NCBI RefSeq assembly: GCF_001513965.1
Contig: NZ_KQ948060.1
Location: 1-38,409 of the forward strand
Source: Streptomyces cellostaticus
GTDB lineage: Bacteria > Actinomycetota > Actinomycetes > Streptomycetales > Streptomycetaceae
Direction: 5' to 3'
DNA: 38,409 nucleotides
This document shows positions 23,018 through 31,541 of this stretch, in pieces. The number at the start of each line of letters is the position of its first letter. The stretch's first letter is position 1. The notes beneath the pieces were generated by a model. The model was given only the letters and a program-made list of their open reading frames with translations, made no database searches and was not told the origin of the DNA. Position numbers and translations under genes: made by a program.

Positions 23018-23428
23018 GGCACCTTCGTTTCGGGGGCGCGGCGAGGGCCCGGCGGGCTCGGCACCGACAACACCAACGGGTTTCGGTCCCGTCCATGTGG
23101 TGCCCAGGTGGTCACAACCCTAACGTCGATGGCTACGGATATGTGGCGCTGCCCCGACAGATTTTCCGCTTCTGCACAGGCCGCGGTCAGAGTGTCGCGC
23201 CCGGCCGGCGTTCCTGAGCGTGTTCGGCGCGCCCGTGCCCCGCCGCTGCGAGCCCGGCCGGGCCGTGCGGCTCCCGCTCACCGCCTGCGGTCCTTGCCGG
23301 TGTGCACGGTGGCCGAGACCCTGCCGAGCGCGTACCGGACGGTCGGGTGACCCGACCCGCACGCGCCCGTATCGTTCCGTTCAGCTCGCCGACCTCACCC
23401 GGACCGTCCGAACAGGAGTCATCCGCCC
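23018..23428. promoter_or_regulatory. Divergent intergenic region, MerR gene / response regulator
   Basis: A 411-bp spacer between divergent genes with no credible coding frame. On the response-regulator side a promoter (23347-23375) and an overlapping dyad are visible and listed separately. On the MerR side a -10-like TAGGGT lies on the minus strand around 23117-23122, without a clear -35. The middle (about 23160-23330) shows nothing recognisable. Confidence 0.45.
23341..23375 (+). promoter_or_regulatory. Promoter of the OmpR-type system with an operator-like dyad over its -35
   Basis: GTGACC (23347-23352) and TATCGT (23370-23375) are separated by 17 bp, a fair match to the main Streptomyces sigma (TTGACN-17-TANNNT). 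The dyad GGTCGGG-tga-CCCGACC (23341-23357, perfect 7-bp arms) overlaps the -35, so a bound dimer would compete with RNA polymerase or activate at that site. Confidence 0.55.
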
Positions 23429-24145
23429 GTGTCCTCTTCGCGCCCCGTCCGCGTGCTGCTGGTGGAGGACGACGACCTGATGCGCCGGTCCTTCACCGTC
23501 GCTCTGGAGCGCTACGGCTACGAGATGCGGGCCGCGGCCGACGGTCTCACGGGTCTTGAGCTCTTCCGGGACGAGGACTTCGACCTGCTGATCCTGGATG
23601 TGATGCTGCCCGGTCTGGACGGGATCGGCCTGTGCCGCAGAGTCCGGGAGACCAGCCTGGTGCCCGTTCTGATGATGTCCGCGCGCGGCGACGGCCTCGA
23701 TGTCGTCGCCGGTCTGGAGGCCGGAGCGGACGACTACGTGGTCAAGCCCGTGGACACCTACGTGCTCGTGGCCCGTATCCGCTCGCTGCTGCGGCGGGCG
23801 ACCTACGCGCCCGTCCCGGGACCGGAGCGCGCCGCGGGCGAGGGGCCGCCGTCCGAGGGGGAGGTGCTGGTCTTCGGGGACCTGACCATCGACACCGCCG
23901 GCATGGAGGTGTCCGTCTCCGGAAGCCGGGTGGCGCTGACCCCGACCGAGCTCAAGCTGCTGCTGGAGTTCGCCGCCCACCCGGGCGTCGTGCTGGAGCG
24001 GCACACCCTCTTGCGCGACGTCTGGGAGTACGGCTGGGACGGCGACAGCCGGGTCGTGGACCTGTGTGTGCAGCGGCTGCGCAGGAAGCTGGGCCGGGAC
24101 CGGATCGAGACGGTCCGCGGCTTCGGCTACAAGCTCAGGCGCTGA
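23429..24145 (+). CDS. OmpR/CseB-like response regulator
   Basis: A 238-residue regulator. Receiver domain 7-120 with acidic residues E13-D14-D15, phospho-acceptor Asp57 (LLILDVMLPGLDG), S84 in MMSAR and Lys106 in VVKP. The OmpR-type winged helix occupies about 145-238 (LTPTELKLLLEFAAHPGVVLERHTLLRDVWEYGWDGDSRVVDLCVQRLRRKLGRDRIETVRGFGYKL). The receiver resembles CseB, the envelope-stress regulator of Streptomyces. The GTG at 23429 is preceded by CAGGAG. Its kinase starts five bases after its stop, and an ABC/FtsX exporter follows, which is the common layout of an antimicrobial-compound sensing and detoxification module. Confidence 0.94.
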   Translation: MSSSRPVRVLLVEDDDLMRRSFTVALERYGYEMRAAADGLTGLELFRDEDFDLLILDVMLPGLDGIGLCRRVRETSLVPVLMMSARGDGLDVVAGLEAGADDYVVKPVDTYVLVARIRSLLRRATYAPVPGPERAAGEGPPSEGEVLVFGDLTIDTAGMEVSVSGSRVALTPTELKLLLEFAAHPGVVLERHTLLRDVWEYGWDGDSRVVDLCVQRLRRKLGRDRIETVRGFGYKLRR

Positions 24146-24150
24146 GAGCG

Positions 24151-25422
24151 GTGCGCCCGTTCCACCGGCTGCGGCCGGCCCGCGCGTCCTTGCGCTGGAA
24201 GATCGCCGCGCTGGCCGCGGCCACGGCCTGCCTGGTCGTGGCGGCGGTGGGCCTGCTGGTGCACGGGTGGACCGCGCAGGACATCCGCGACCGGGCCCAG
24301 GCCCGGGCCCTCAACACCGTGTACTCGGCCATGGACGTCTACCGGCGCACCGGCACCCTGGCGGACGGCGCCGAGCTCGATCCGGCCGCGCTGCCCGCCG
24401 CCCTGCGCCACCCGGCCGACGCCGACCGGCACACGGCCTATGACGGGCGCGTCGAGGGAAATCTGGGGCCGAGCGTGTGGGCCGCCCAGCGGACCGGCGG
24501 CCCGGCCAGCCCGGTCCTCGCCGTCCAGGCCAACATGGGCCCGGACCTCTACGGGCTGCACCGGCTCGACGTGATCATGACCGTGGCCTCGCTGGTCGCG
24601 CTCGCGGTGGCCACGCCCCTGGCGGTGTACGGGGCCGGGCTGCTCGCCCGCAGGCTGCGCCGGGTCTCCCGGACAGCGGGCCGGATCTCCGCCGGGGACC
24701 TCGACGCCCGGACCGGGCCCACCAAGGGCCGCGACGAGGTGGCCGACATCGCCGCCACCGTCGACCTCATGGCCGACAGCCTCGGCCGACGGCTGCGCGC
24801 CGAGCGGCAGTTCACCGCGGACGTGGCCCATGAGCTGCGCACCCCCGTCGGCGGTCTGCTGGCCACCGTCGACCTGCTGCCGCCCGGTGAGACGGAGGAT
24901 CTGCTCCGCGCCCGGGTGCGCGATCTGCGCGGCCTGGTCGAGGACCTCCTCGAAATCTCCCGCCTCGACGCCGGTGCCGAACATCCCGTCCGCGCCCGGG
25001 TGCCGCTCGGCGCCGTCGTCTCCGAGGCCGTGGCGCGCACCGGCCTCGACACCGAGGTCACCGTTGCGCAGGATCCGGGCGCCGGTGCCGCCGGGAGCAC
25101 GCAGACCGTGGAGACCGACCCCCGCCGCCTGGAGCGGATCGTCGGCAACCTCGTCGTCAACGCCCACCGGCACGGAGACACCCCGGTGCAGGTCACCGTC
25201 GAGAGCCGTACGGTCCTCGTGCGTGACCACGGCCCCGGCTTCCCGCAGGACCTGCTGCTCCACGGTCCGCGCCGCTTCCACACGGGCGCCACGGAGCGCG
25301 GCACGGGCCACGGCCTCGGCCTGACCATCGCCCTGGGACAGGCCCGGCTTCTCGGCGCCGAGCTACGCCTGGACAACGCCCTGGACGGCGGGGCCGTAGC
25401 CACCCTGCGCCTGCCGGACTGA
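24151..25422 (+). CDS. Sensor histidine kinase (HAMP-HisKA-HATPase)
   Basis: A 423-residue membrane kinase. Helix 1 is at about 12-38 (LRWKIAALAAATACLVVAAVGLLVHGW), an extracytoplasmic sensor domain of about 100 residues follows, helix 2 is at about 135-163, and then a HAMP linker (RRVSRTAGRISAGDLDARTG). HisKA carries His227 in DVAHELRTPVGG, and the ATPase domain has N-box IVGNLVVNAHRHG, G1 VRDHGPGFP and G2 GTGHGLGL. The GTG at 24151 is five bases after the regulator stop with GAGAG upstream. The sensor domain is small and has no recognisable ligand fold. It is the expected partner of the adjacent regulator. Confidence 0.94.
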   Translation: MRPFHRLRPARASLRWKIAALAAATACLVVAAVGLLVHGWTAQDIRDRAQARALNTVYSAMDVYRRTGTLADGAELDPAALPAALRHPADADRHTAYDGRVEGNLGPSVWAAQRTGGPASPVLAVQANMGPDLYGLHRLDVIMTVASLVALAVATPLAVYGAGLLARRLRRVSRTAGRISAGDLDARTGPTKGRDEVADIAATVDLMADSLGRRLRAERQFTADVAHELRTPVGGLLATVDLLPPGETEDLLRARVRDLRGLVEDLLEISRLDAGAEHPVRARVPLGAVVSEAVARTGLDTEVTVAQDPGAGAAGSTQTVETDPRRLERIVGNLVVNAHRHGDTPVQVTVESRTVLVRDHGPGFPQDLLLHGPRRFHTGATERGTGHGLGLTIALGQARLLGAELRLDNALDGGAVATLRLPD

Positions 25423-25471
25423 CCGCCCGGCACCCACCCCCCTACAGAACTGCTACGAAGCGGCGCGGACG

Positions 25472-25500
25472 CCGATACACAGCGGCCCAGGCCCCGATAC
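25472..25500 (+). promoter_or_regulatory. CCGATAC direct repeats upstream of the second ABC exporter
   Basis: CCGATAC occurs at 25472-25478 and again at 25494-25500, 22 bp apart, exactly two helical turns. The two sites lie 53-81 bp before the ABC start and directly after the OmpR-type two-component genes. They are candidate binding sites for that response regulator. Confidence 0.4.
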
Positions 25501-25514
25501 GTTCCCCCGACACC

Positions 25515-25543
25515 CTTCGAAGTGCACCCTTTGGCACCCGAAG
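25515..25543 (+). promoter_or_regulatory. Stem-loop abutting the Shine-Dalgarno of the ABC ATPase gene
   Basis: CTTCG-aa-GTGC-n8-GCAC-c-CGAAG forms a two-part stem. Its last base is the first base of the GAGGAG ribosome-binding site (25543-25548) of the gene at 25554. It may modulate translation initiation of the exporter. Confidence 0.35.
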
Positions 25544-25553
25544 AGGAGTCCCT

Positions 25554-26363
25554 GTGACCGTCGACCCCTTTCCCCCGCACCCGCTGCACACGCCCGGGAT
25601 CGCGGCCGCCACCGCCGACCTGACGAAGGTCTACGGCCGTGGCGACACCCAGGTCGTAGCCCTGGACCGGGTCAGCATCGGCTTCCGCGAGGGCGAGTTC
25701 ACCGCGATCATGGGCCCCTCCGGCTGCGGCAAGTCCACCCTGATGCACTGCGCCGCCGGGCTCGACTCGCCCAGCTCCGGCTCCGTGCGCATCGGCACCA
25801 CCGAACTGGGCACGCTGGGCGACCGTCAGCTCACCCGGCTGCGCCGCGACCGGATCGGCTTCATCTTCCAGGCGTTCAACCTGCTGCCGACGCTGACCGC
25901 GCTGGAGAACATCACCCTGCCGCTGACCCTCGCCGGACGCCGGCCCGAGCGGCAGTGGCTGGACCGTGTGGTCTCCATGGTCGGCCTCGCCCAGCGCCTC
26001 GACCACCGGCCCGCACAGCTGTCCGGCGGGCAGCAGCAGCGCGTCGCGGTCGCCCGCGCCCTGGTCTCCCGCCCCGCGATCGTCTTCGGCGACGAGCCCA
26101 CCGGCAACCTCGACTCCCGCGCCGGGGCCGAGGTGCTCGGCTTCCTGCGCGACTCGGTACGCGAGCTGGGCCAGACCGTGGTCATGGTCACCCACGACCC
26201 CGTCGCCGCCGGCTACGCCGACCGCGTGGTCTTCCTCTCCGACGGCCGCCTGGTCGACGAGATGGCGCACCCGACCCCGGACCGGGTCCTGGACCTGATG
26301 CTGCGTTTTTCCGGGGGGAGCCCCCAGACCCCCGCCTGCGACGCCCGCTCACGCACCAGCTGA
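25554..26363 (+). CDS. MacB/LolD-type ABC transporter ATP-binding protein (second copy)
   Basis: A 269-residue ATPase. Walker A GPSGCGKST is at 54-62, Q-loop in FIFQAFNLLPTLTALENI, signature LSGGQQQR, Walker B IVFGDEPTGNLDS and H-loop VTHDP. It is closely similar in layout to the ATPase at 9823-10554, but has a longer N-terminus (about 13 residues, Pro-rich) and an extra C-terminal tail (SPQTPACDARSRTS). The GTG at 25554 follows a strong GAGGAG site. It energises the FtsX-type permease beginning 46 bp downstream and follows an OmpR-type two-component system that probably induces it. Confidence 0.93.
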   Translation: MTVDPFPPHPLHTPGIAAATADLTKVYGRGDTQVVALDRVSIGFREGEFTAIMGPSGCGKSTLMHCAAGLDSPSSGSVRIGTTELGTLGDRQLTRLRRDRIGFIFQAFNLLPTLTALENITLPLTLAGRRPERQWLDRVVSMVGLAQRLDHRPAQLSGGQQQRVAVARALVSRPAIVFGDEPTGNLDSRAGAEVLGFLRDSVRELGQTVVMVTHDPVAAGYADRVVFLSDGRLVDEMAHPTPDRVLDLMLRFSGGSPQTPACDARSRTS

Positions 26364-26409
26364 TCCCCGAAGCAGCACGTCCCCGCCCCCTCGTACCCGA
26401 AAGCTGCCC

Positions 26410-28968
26410 ATGCTGAGCACAGCCCTGCGCAACACCCTGGCGCACAAGGCCCGTCTGGTCATGACCGTCCTCGCGGTCTGCCTGGGTGTCGCGTTCGTCA
26501 GCGGCACCCTCGTCTTCGCGGACTCCACCGCCGAGGCCCATCGCGCCGCCGCCTCGAAGAATTTCGCCGACATCGCGGTCACCGTGACCGCGAAGGAGTC
26601 CCCGTCCGGGGGCGCAGCGGACCGGCGGAGCAGCGTGCTCGACGACGCGCTCGCACGGAAACTGGCCGACGTACCCGGTGTCGCCGCCGTGGAGCCGTCG
26701 GCCGACGGCTCGGCCGCCCTGAACGCGGCCGACGGCACCCCGCTGCGGGTCAGGGCCGGGGCGAACCTCGCCGCCGCCTACGTACCCGGCAAGGACGGCA
26801 AGGACAGCCGCTACCCCCTGATCGAGGGCCACGCGCCGAGGCACAGCGACGAACTCGCCGTGGACAGGGGCACGGCCGCCGCCGGCCGCTTCCGCATCGG
26901 CGACACGATCACGCTGGCCACCGACGGCCCGGTCCTGGCCAAGCGGCTCGTCGGCATCGTCACCACCGAGGACACCCGGGTGACCGCCGGCGGCACCCTC
27001 GCCCTGTTCGGCAAGGCGACCGCCCAGAAACTGTTCGCGTCCCCGGGGCACTACACCGGCATCGATCTGTCCGCCGCGCCCGGCACCGACCAGTTCGAGC
27101 TGGCCCGCCGGGTCACCGACGTGCTCCCGGCCGACCGGGCCGAGGCCACCACCGGCGCCGCCCAGGCCGACCAGCAGGCCATCCTCGTCGACACCCTGAC
27201 CCGGGGCTACGCGAAGCTGCCGCTGGTCTTCGCCGGGGTCTCGCTGTTCATCGGCTCGTTCCTCATCGTCAACACCTTCACCATGCTCGTGGCGCGGCGC
27301 ACCCGTGAGATCGCGCTGCTGCGGGCGATCGGCGCCTCGCGCCGCCAGGTGGCCCGCTCCGTCCTCCTGGAGGCCCTCCTGGTCGGCCTCGTCGCCTCGG
27401 CGGCCGGATTCCTGCTCGGCCTCGGCATCGCCTCGGTGCTGCCCGACGTCCTGAGCGCCGACGGGAACACCCTGCCCCACGGCCCCCTGGTGATCGGCCC
27501 GCGGCCGGTCGTGGCAGCGCTCGGCGTGGGCGTGGGCGTCACCGTGCTCGCCGCGTGGCTGCCGTCCCGCAGGGCGGCGAAGGTCGCGCCGATCGAGGCG
27601 ATGCGCACGGCCGGACAGCCGCCCTCCGCCACCCGGTCCCGGACCCGGGCCGTGACGGGCCTTGCCCTCCTCGTCCTCGGCGCCGGCCGGCTGGTGTCGC
27701 TCACGGGAGCCAAGGACGCCTCGGAGGAGAACCTGCACCGTGCGATGCTCGGCTGCGCCCTCCTCGTCGCCGCCCTGATCGTCCTTGCGCCGCTGCTCGC
27801 CGCCCCCGTGATCCGGCTGACCGGACGGCTGACCGGCCGCTTCGGGATCACCGGCCATCTCGCCCGCGAGAACGCGCTGCGCGACCCGCGGCGCACCGCG
27901 GCCACCGCCGCCACCCTGCTGATCAGCACCGCACTGGTCGCCGGGCTCGCCGTCATCGGCAACTCCACCGGGCAGGCCCTGGACCGCCAGGCCGCGGCCG
28001 GTCTCGGCGCCGACTACGTGATCAGCTCCCGCACCACCACGACCGGCGTCGACCCGGCCGCCGTACGGCGGGTGGCCGACGCCTCCGGGGTGCGGACCGC
28101 GACCGCCGTCACGGACTCCACCCTCTTCGTCGGCGGCGGTGTCCGGGACATCTCCGGCGTCGACCCCGGCACCGTGAACGACGTCATGAAACTCGACTTC
28201 GTCAGCGGCTCCGTCAAGGAGCTCGGGCCGGGCCGGATCGCCGTCTCCAGCACCGTCGCCCGGGAAACCGGCGTGACCACGGGCGGCCGGCTCAACGCCG
28301 GCATGGGCCGGAACCAGGAGTTCGAGAAGTACACCGTCGTGGGCGTCTACAAGGACAACCCCATCGCCCAGGACGCGCTCGGCGACCGTACCGAGGTCGC
28401 GAAGAACAGCTACATGCCCGGATCCGTCCAGCGGATCCTCGTCCGCACCGACGGCAGCGCGGTCTCGAAGACCACCGAGAAGCGGCTGCGCACCGCCGTG
28501 GGCAACAGCCCGCTGGTGAAGGTGCAGGACCGGGAGCAACTCGTCGACGAGGCCGCCGGCACCATGGCCGACCTGCTGAAGGTGATGTACGGGATGCTCG
28601 CCATCGGCGCCGTGATCGGCGCACTCGGCATCGTGAACACCTTGGCCATGTCGGTCGCCGAACGCACCCGCGAGATCGGGGCACTGCGCGCCCTCGGCAT
28701 GGACCGCGCCGGCATCCGCCGGATGATCCGCCTGGAAGCGGTCACCGTCGCCGCGTTCGGCACCCTTCTCGGCCTGGCGGGCGGCCTGTTCGGCGCCTGG
28801 GCGGTCGGCTCGCTGGCAGGCGGCGCGATGGAGCAGTACTCCCTGACGCTGCCCTGGGGGACGCTGCTCCTCGTGTGCCTGCTGTCCCTCGCGGTCGGCG
28901 CGATCGCGGCCGCCGTCCCGGCCCGCCGGGCAGCCGCGCTGAGCCCGCTGGAAGCCGTCGCGGGGTAG
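26410..28968 (+). CDS. FtsX-family ABC transporter permease (second copy)
   Basis: An 852-residue permease with two MacB/FtsX modules: N-terminal helix (LVMTVLAVCLGVAFVSGTLVF, about 17-38), extracytoplasmic domain 1 (about 40-260), a membrane block with FTMLVARRTREIALLRAIGASRRQVARSVLLEALLVG and further helices to about 520, extracytoplasmic domain 2 (about 530-710), and the last membrane block with NTLAMSVAERTREIGALRALGMDRAGIRRMIRLEA, ending ALSPLEAVAG. The ATG at 26410 has only a weak ribosome-binding site (GAAAG). The substrate is unknown; peptide or lipid-active antibiotics are common clients of such systems. The gene ends six bases from a convergent gene. Confidence 0.93.
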   Translation: MLSTALRNTLAHKARLVMTVLAVCLGVAFVSGTLVFADSTAEAHRAAASKNFADIAVTVTAKESPSGGAADRRSSVLDDALARKLADVPGVAAVEPSADGSAALNAADGTPLRVRAGANLAAAYVPGKDGKDSRYPLIEGHAPRHSDELAVDRGTAAAGRFRIGDTITLATDGPVLAKRLVGIVTTEDTRVTAGGTLALFGKATAQKLFASPGHYTGIDLSAAPGTDQFELARRVTDVLPADRAEATTGAAQADQQAILVDTLTRGYAKLPLVFAGVSLFIGSFLIVNTFTMLVARRTREIALLRAIGASRRQVARSVLLEALLVGLVASAAGFLLGLGIASVLPDVLSADGNTLPHGPLVIGPRPVVAALGVGVGVTVLAAWLPSRRAAKVAPIEAMRTAGQPPSATRSRTRAVTGLALLVLGAGRLVSLTGAKDASEENLHRAMLGCALLVAALIVLAPLLAAPVIRLTGRLTGRFGITGHLARENALRDPRRTAATAATLLISTALVAGLAVIGNSTGQALDRQAAAGLGADYVISSRTTTTGVDPAAVRRVADASGVRTATAVTDSTLFVGGGVRDISGVDPGTVNDVMKLDFVSGSVKELGPGRIAVSSTVARETGVTTGGRLNAGMGRNQEFEKYTVVGVYKDNPIAQDALGDRTEVAKNSYMPGSVQRILVRTDGSAVSKTTEKRLRTAVGNSPLVKVQDREQLVDEAAGTMADLLKVMYGMLAIGAVIGALGIVNTLAMSVAERTREIGALRALGMDRAGIRRMIRLEAVTVAAFGTLLGLAGGLFGAWAVGSLAGGAMEQYSLTLPWGTLLLVCLLSLAVGAIAAAVPARRAAALSPLEAVAG

Positions 28969-28974
28969 AGGGGG

Positions 28975-29415
28975 TCAGGCCGTGGGCCGGGGGCGGCCCT
29001 TCGCCGCCAGCACGACGCACACCACGGCCAGCGGCAGCTCCGCGCCGAACGCCATCGCCACCGCCGAGAGCCGGTCCCCGCCCGGTGCCGCTGTCATCGT
29101 GTCGAACCAGGCGTCGACGACCAGCAGCGTCGCGGTGGCGGTGGCGGTGAACGCGTGCAGGTGGTGGCCGCGTACGGCCAGCAGCCCGGTGGTGATCAGG
29201 CCCAGCGCTTCCAGGCTGTCCAGGCCGATCCAGGCATTGCACCAGTTCGCGGCGGTGGCGGTGCCGGGCAGGCCGTTGGCGAGCACGATCAGCCAGGGCA
29301 GCAGGGCCAGTCCGCTGGCGACCAGGACGTGTTCCAGGCGGTACCGGCTGCGGAGCAGTGGCCCGGTCGACTCGTGCTGGTCATCGTGTTCCTGACGGAC
29401 ACTCAACGCGGTCAT
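28975..29415 (-). CDS. Small multi-pass membrane protein of unknown function
   Basis: A 146-residue protein with a polar N-terminus (TALSVRQEHDDQHESTGPLLRSRYRLE) and four predicted membrane helices: VLVASGLALLPWLIVLANG, IGLDSLEALGLITTGLLAV, ATATATLLVVDAWFDTMTA, and ELPLAVVCVVLAAKG. The VDAWFDTMTA segment is typical of a Streptomyces membrane-protein family without an assigned role. The ATG at 29415 has GAGGAG ten bases upstream; an earlier in-frame ATG exists. It is divergent from the kinase at 29584 and shares its regulatory region, so it could belong to that system's regulon. Confidence 0.75.
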   Translation of the reverse strand: MTALSVRQEHDDQHESTGPLLRSRYRLEHVLVASGLALLPWLIVLANGLPGTATAANWCNAWIGLDSLEALGLITTGLLAVRGHHLHAFTATATATLLVVDAWFDTMTAAPGGDRLSAVAMAFGAELPLAVVCVVLAAKGRPRPTA

Positions 29416-29497
29416 CGGATCGGGCTCCTCGGGTTGCCGGCTCTCCTTCACGGCCTCCAGCCTCCGCCGTACGCCGGTCACAGTCAGTAACGCAGGG

Positions 29498-29583
29498 GTC
29501 CGTTCCGGGGTGGCACCAGTTGCACCCCCAAGGCGGACGTTTACGCCATGGACCGCCCTGACCTCGGCGCCTACCGTTTTCCC
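29498..29583 (+). promoter_or_regulatory. Operator-like dyad and promoter of the NarL-type system
   Basis: A nested dyad GTCCG-n4-GGGGTG-n10-CACCCC-n5-CGGAC spans 29498-29538. Downstream, TGGACC and TACCGT (29572-29577) are separated by 17 bp. The -10 ends six bases before ATG 29584, so transcription probably starts at that ATG. A LuxR-type regulator dimer binding the dyad would be centred about 66 bp upstream of the start. Confidence 0.5.
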
Positions 29584-30834
29584 ATGCACAGAACCGCCCG
29601 CCTGCGGCGCGTGATCCAGCGGCCGTTCCAAGGAGCCGGACGACCGGTGGCGTTCATCGCCACCGGTGTCCTGATCCAGCTCGGGGTACTGCTCGTCATC
29701 GCCCTGCCGTGGATCCTCTTCGTCCCCGTCTCGAAAGGGGCCATCCTTCTGGCGGTCCTCGTCCCGTGCGCCGCCGTCCTGGCCGCGGGGCCGCTGCTGA
29801 CCGAGGTGCAGTACGGCCGTTTCCGTACTCGGCTCGGTGTGGGCATCCCCTCGCCCTTTCCGGGACGGCGACCCCGGCTGCGCGCGTGGCTGCGGTCCCC
29901 GGCGGGGCGGCGGCAGCTCACGTACCACGTGCTGGGCGGGCCGCTCCTGGCCCTCGCAGCGGCCTTCGTGCTGCTGATGTGGGCCGCGGCCGTCGTAGCC
30001 GTCTCGGTCTATGTGTGGATCTGGCTCGTGCCGCTGGACTGGCGCATCGACCACCCCGGGTACAGCACCTGGGGGGCGTACGTCACCGCTGCCGGTATCG
30101 CCCTGCTCCACGCGGCGTCGTGGCTCTCCGGTGCCCTTGCCCGGCTCGACACCCGCACTGCGACAGACCTGCTCGGGCCCAGCCGTCAGGAGCAGTTGGC
30201 GCGCCGGGTCGAGGCCCTGACCGAGAGCCGGGCCGGCCTGGTGGACGCCGCCGACGCCGAACGGCGGCGCATCGAACGGGACCTGCACGACGGCGCCCAA
30301 CAGCGGCTGGTCTCCTTGGCGGTCAACCTCGGGGTCGCCAAGGCCACGCTCGGCGACCTGCCCGAGGACGCCCGGCGGGTGATCGACGAGGCGCACCGGG
30401 AGGCGAAGGAGGCGATTCAGGAGCTGAGCAGCCTGGTGCGCGGGCTGCATCCGGCCGTTCTGGAGGACCGCGGCCTCGACGCCGCGCTCTCCGGCATCGC
30501 CGCCCGGGCCCCCATCCCGGTACGGGTGAAGGTGGACCTCCCGTCGCGGCCGTCGCCCACGATCGAGGCCGTCGCCTACTTCGTGATCTCCGAGGCGCTG
30601 ACGAACGTGGTGAAGCACGCCGAGGCGTCCAAGGCCGAGGTCACGGTGGAGCGCTTCGGGGCGACTGTGCTGGTCGTCGTCAGCGACGACGGCGTGGGCG
30701 GTGCCGAGCTCACCGGCGGCACCGGGCTGGCGGGGCTGGCCAAACGGGTCGCTTCGGTCGATGGCACTCTGTCGGTCGACAGCCCCGTCGGGGGGCCGAC
30801 CGTCATGACCGTGGAGTTGCCGTGCGTGCCGTGA
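29584..30834 (+). CDS. LiaS/DesK-like sensor histidine kinase (HisKA_3)
   Basis: A 416-residue membrane kinase with four helices in two hairpins (VAFIATGVLIQLGVLLVIALPWILFV, ILLAVLVPCAAVLAAGPLL, then LGGPLLALAAAFVLLMWAAAVVAVSVYVWIWLV and a last helix), a short linker, HisKA_3 with ERRRIERDLHDGAQQRLVSLAVNLG (His in DLHDG) and HATPase with N-box SEALTNVVKHAEA, G1 SDDGVGGA and G2 GTGLAGLAKRV. The sensory region is almost wholly membrane-embedded, as in intramembrane-sensing kinases. ATG 29584 is preferred for the leaderless promoter in front of it; ATG 29548 is an in-frame alternative. The stop overlaps the regulator gene by 13 bp. Confidence 0.92.
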   Translation: MHRTARLRRVIQRPFQGAGRPVAFIATGVLIQLGVLLVIALPWILFVPVSKGAILLAVLVPCAAVLAAGPLLTEVQYGRFRTRLGVGIPSPFPGRRPRLRAWLRSPAGRRQLTYHVLGGPLLALAAAFVLLMWAAAVVAVSVYVWIWLVPLDWRIDHPGYSTWGAYVTAAGIALLHAASWLSGALARLDTRTATDLLGPSRQEQLARRVEALTESRAGLVDAADAERRRIERDLHDGAQQRLVSLAVNLGVAKATLGDLPEDARRVIDEAHREAKEAIQELSSLVRGLHPAVLEDRGLDAALSGIAARAPIPVRVKVDLPSRPSPTIEAVAYFVISEALTNVVKHAEASKAEVTVERFGATVLVVVSDDGVGGAELTGGTGLAGLAKRVASVDGTLSVDSPVGGPTVMTVELPCVP

Positions 30835-31466
30835 TTGCCGAGGATTCCGTCCTGCTCCGGATCGGCCTGGTCAAGGTCCTGGAGATGGCCGGATTCGAGG
30901 TGGTCTCCGAAGTGGGCGACGCCCAGGCGCTGTTGGCGGCCGTGGAGGAGCACCGGCCGGACATCGCGGTGGTGGACGTCCGGATGCCTCCCGGCTTCAC
31001 GGACGAGGGCGTACGGGCCTCACTGGTCATCAGACGGCAGTGGCCGAAGACGGCGGTACTGCTGCTGTCGCAGTACGTGGAGGAGCGGTACGCGGCCGAT
31101 CTGCTGTCCGCCAACACTTCGGGGATCGGCTACCTGCTCAAGCAACGGGTCGCGGACGTTGAGGAGTTCGCCGAGACCCTGCGGCGGGTGGCGGCCGGCG
31201 GTACCGCGCTGGACCCGCAGGTGGTCTCCCAGCTGCTGGTCCGCCGCCACCGCGACCCCCTGGACCGGCTCACCCCGCGCGAACGCGAGGTCCTGGAGCT
31301 GATGGCGGGCGGCCGGTCCAACGCCGGAATAGCCGAGCAACTCGTGGTCAGCGAGAGCGCGGTGGCCAAACACATCAACAGCATCTTCGCCAAACTCGAC
31401 CTGCCGAAGGCGGAGGCGGACCACCGCCGGGTGCTCGCTGTGCTGCGCTTTCTCGACTTTGCCTGA
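30822..31466 (+). CDS. NarL/LuxR-type response regulator
   Basis: A 214-residue regulator that starts at GTG 30822 inside the kinase gene (13-bp overlap, translational coupling). The receiver begins RAVIAEDSVLLRIGL with the acidic pair E-D, phospho-acceptor Asp in IAVVDVRMPPGF (near 52), LLLSQYVEERYA and the Lys in YLLKQRVADVEEF. This QYVEERYA/LLKxRV pattern is frequent in the DevR-like actinobacterial branch. The output domain is DRLTPREREVLELMAGGRSNAGIAEQLVVSESAVAKHINSIFAKLDL. It forms a pair with the preceding kinase; targets are unknown, but the dyad upstream of the pair is a candidate site. Confidence 0.94.
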   Translation: MRAVIAEDSVLLRIGLVKVLEMAGFEVVSEVGDAQALLAAVEEHRPDIAVVDVRMPPGFTDEGVRASLVIRRQWPKTAVLLLSQYVEERYAADLLSANTSGIGYLLKQRVADVEEFAETLRRVAAGGTALDPQVVSQLLVRRHRDPLDRLTPREREVLELMAGGRSNAGIAEQLVVSESAVAKHINSIFAKLDLPKAEADHRRVLAVLRFLDFA

Positions 31467-31541
31467 GTGCGCCGGTGAGGGCCTGCGCGCAGGGCTGCCG
31501 TGCGGCGGCCGTCGCGCGCCGCGAGAGCTAAGATCCGGGCC

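Noticed and set aside
26188..28539. 783-codon minus-strand open frame opposite the second FtsX permease
   Set aside because: Same shadow effect; His/Gly/Ala-rich and without domain signals.
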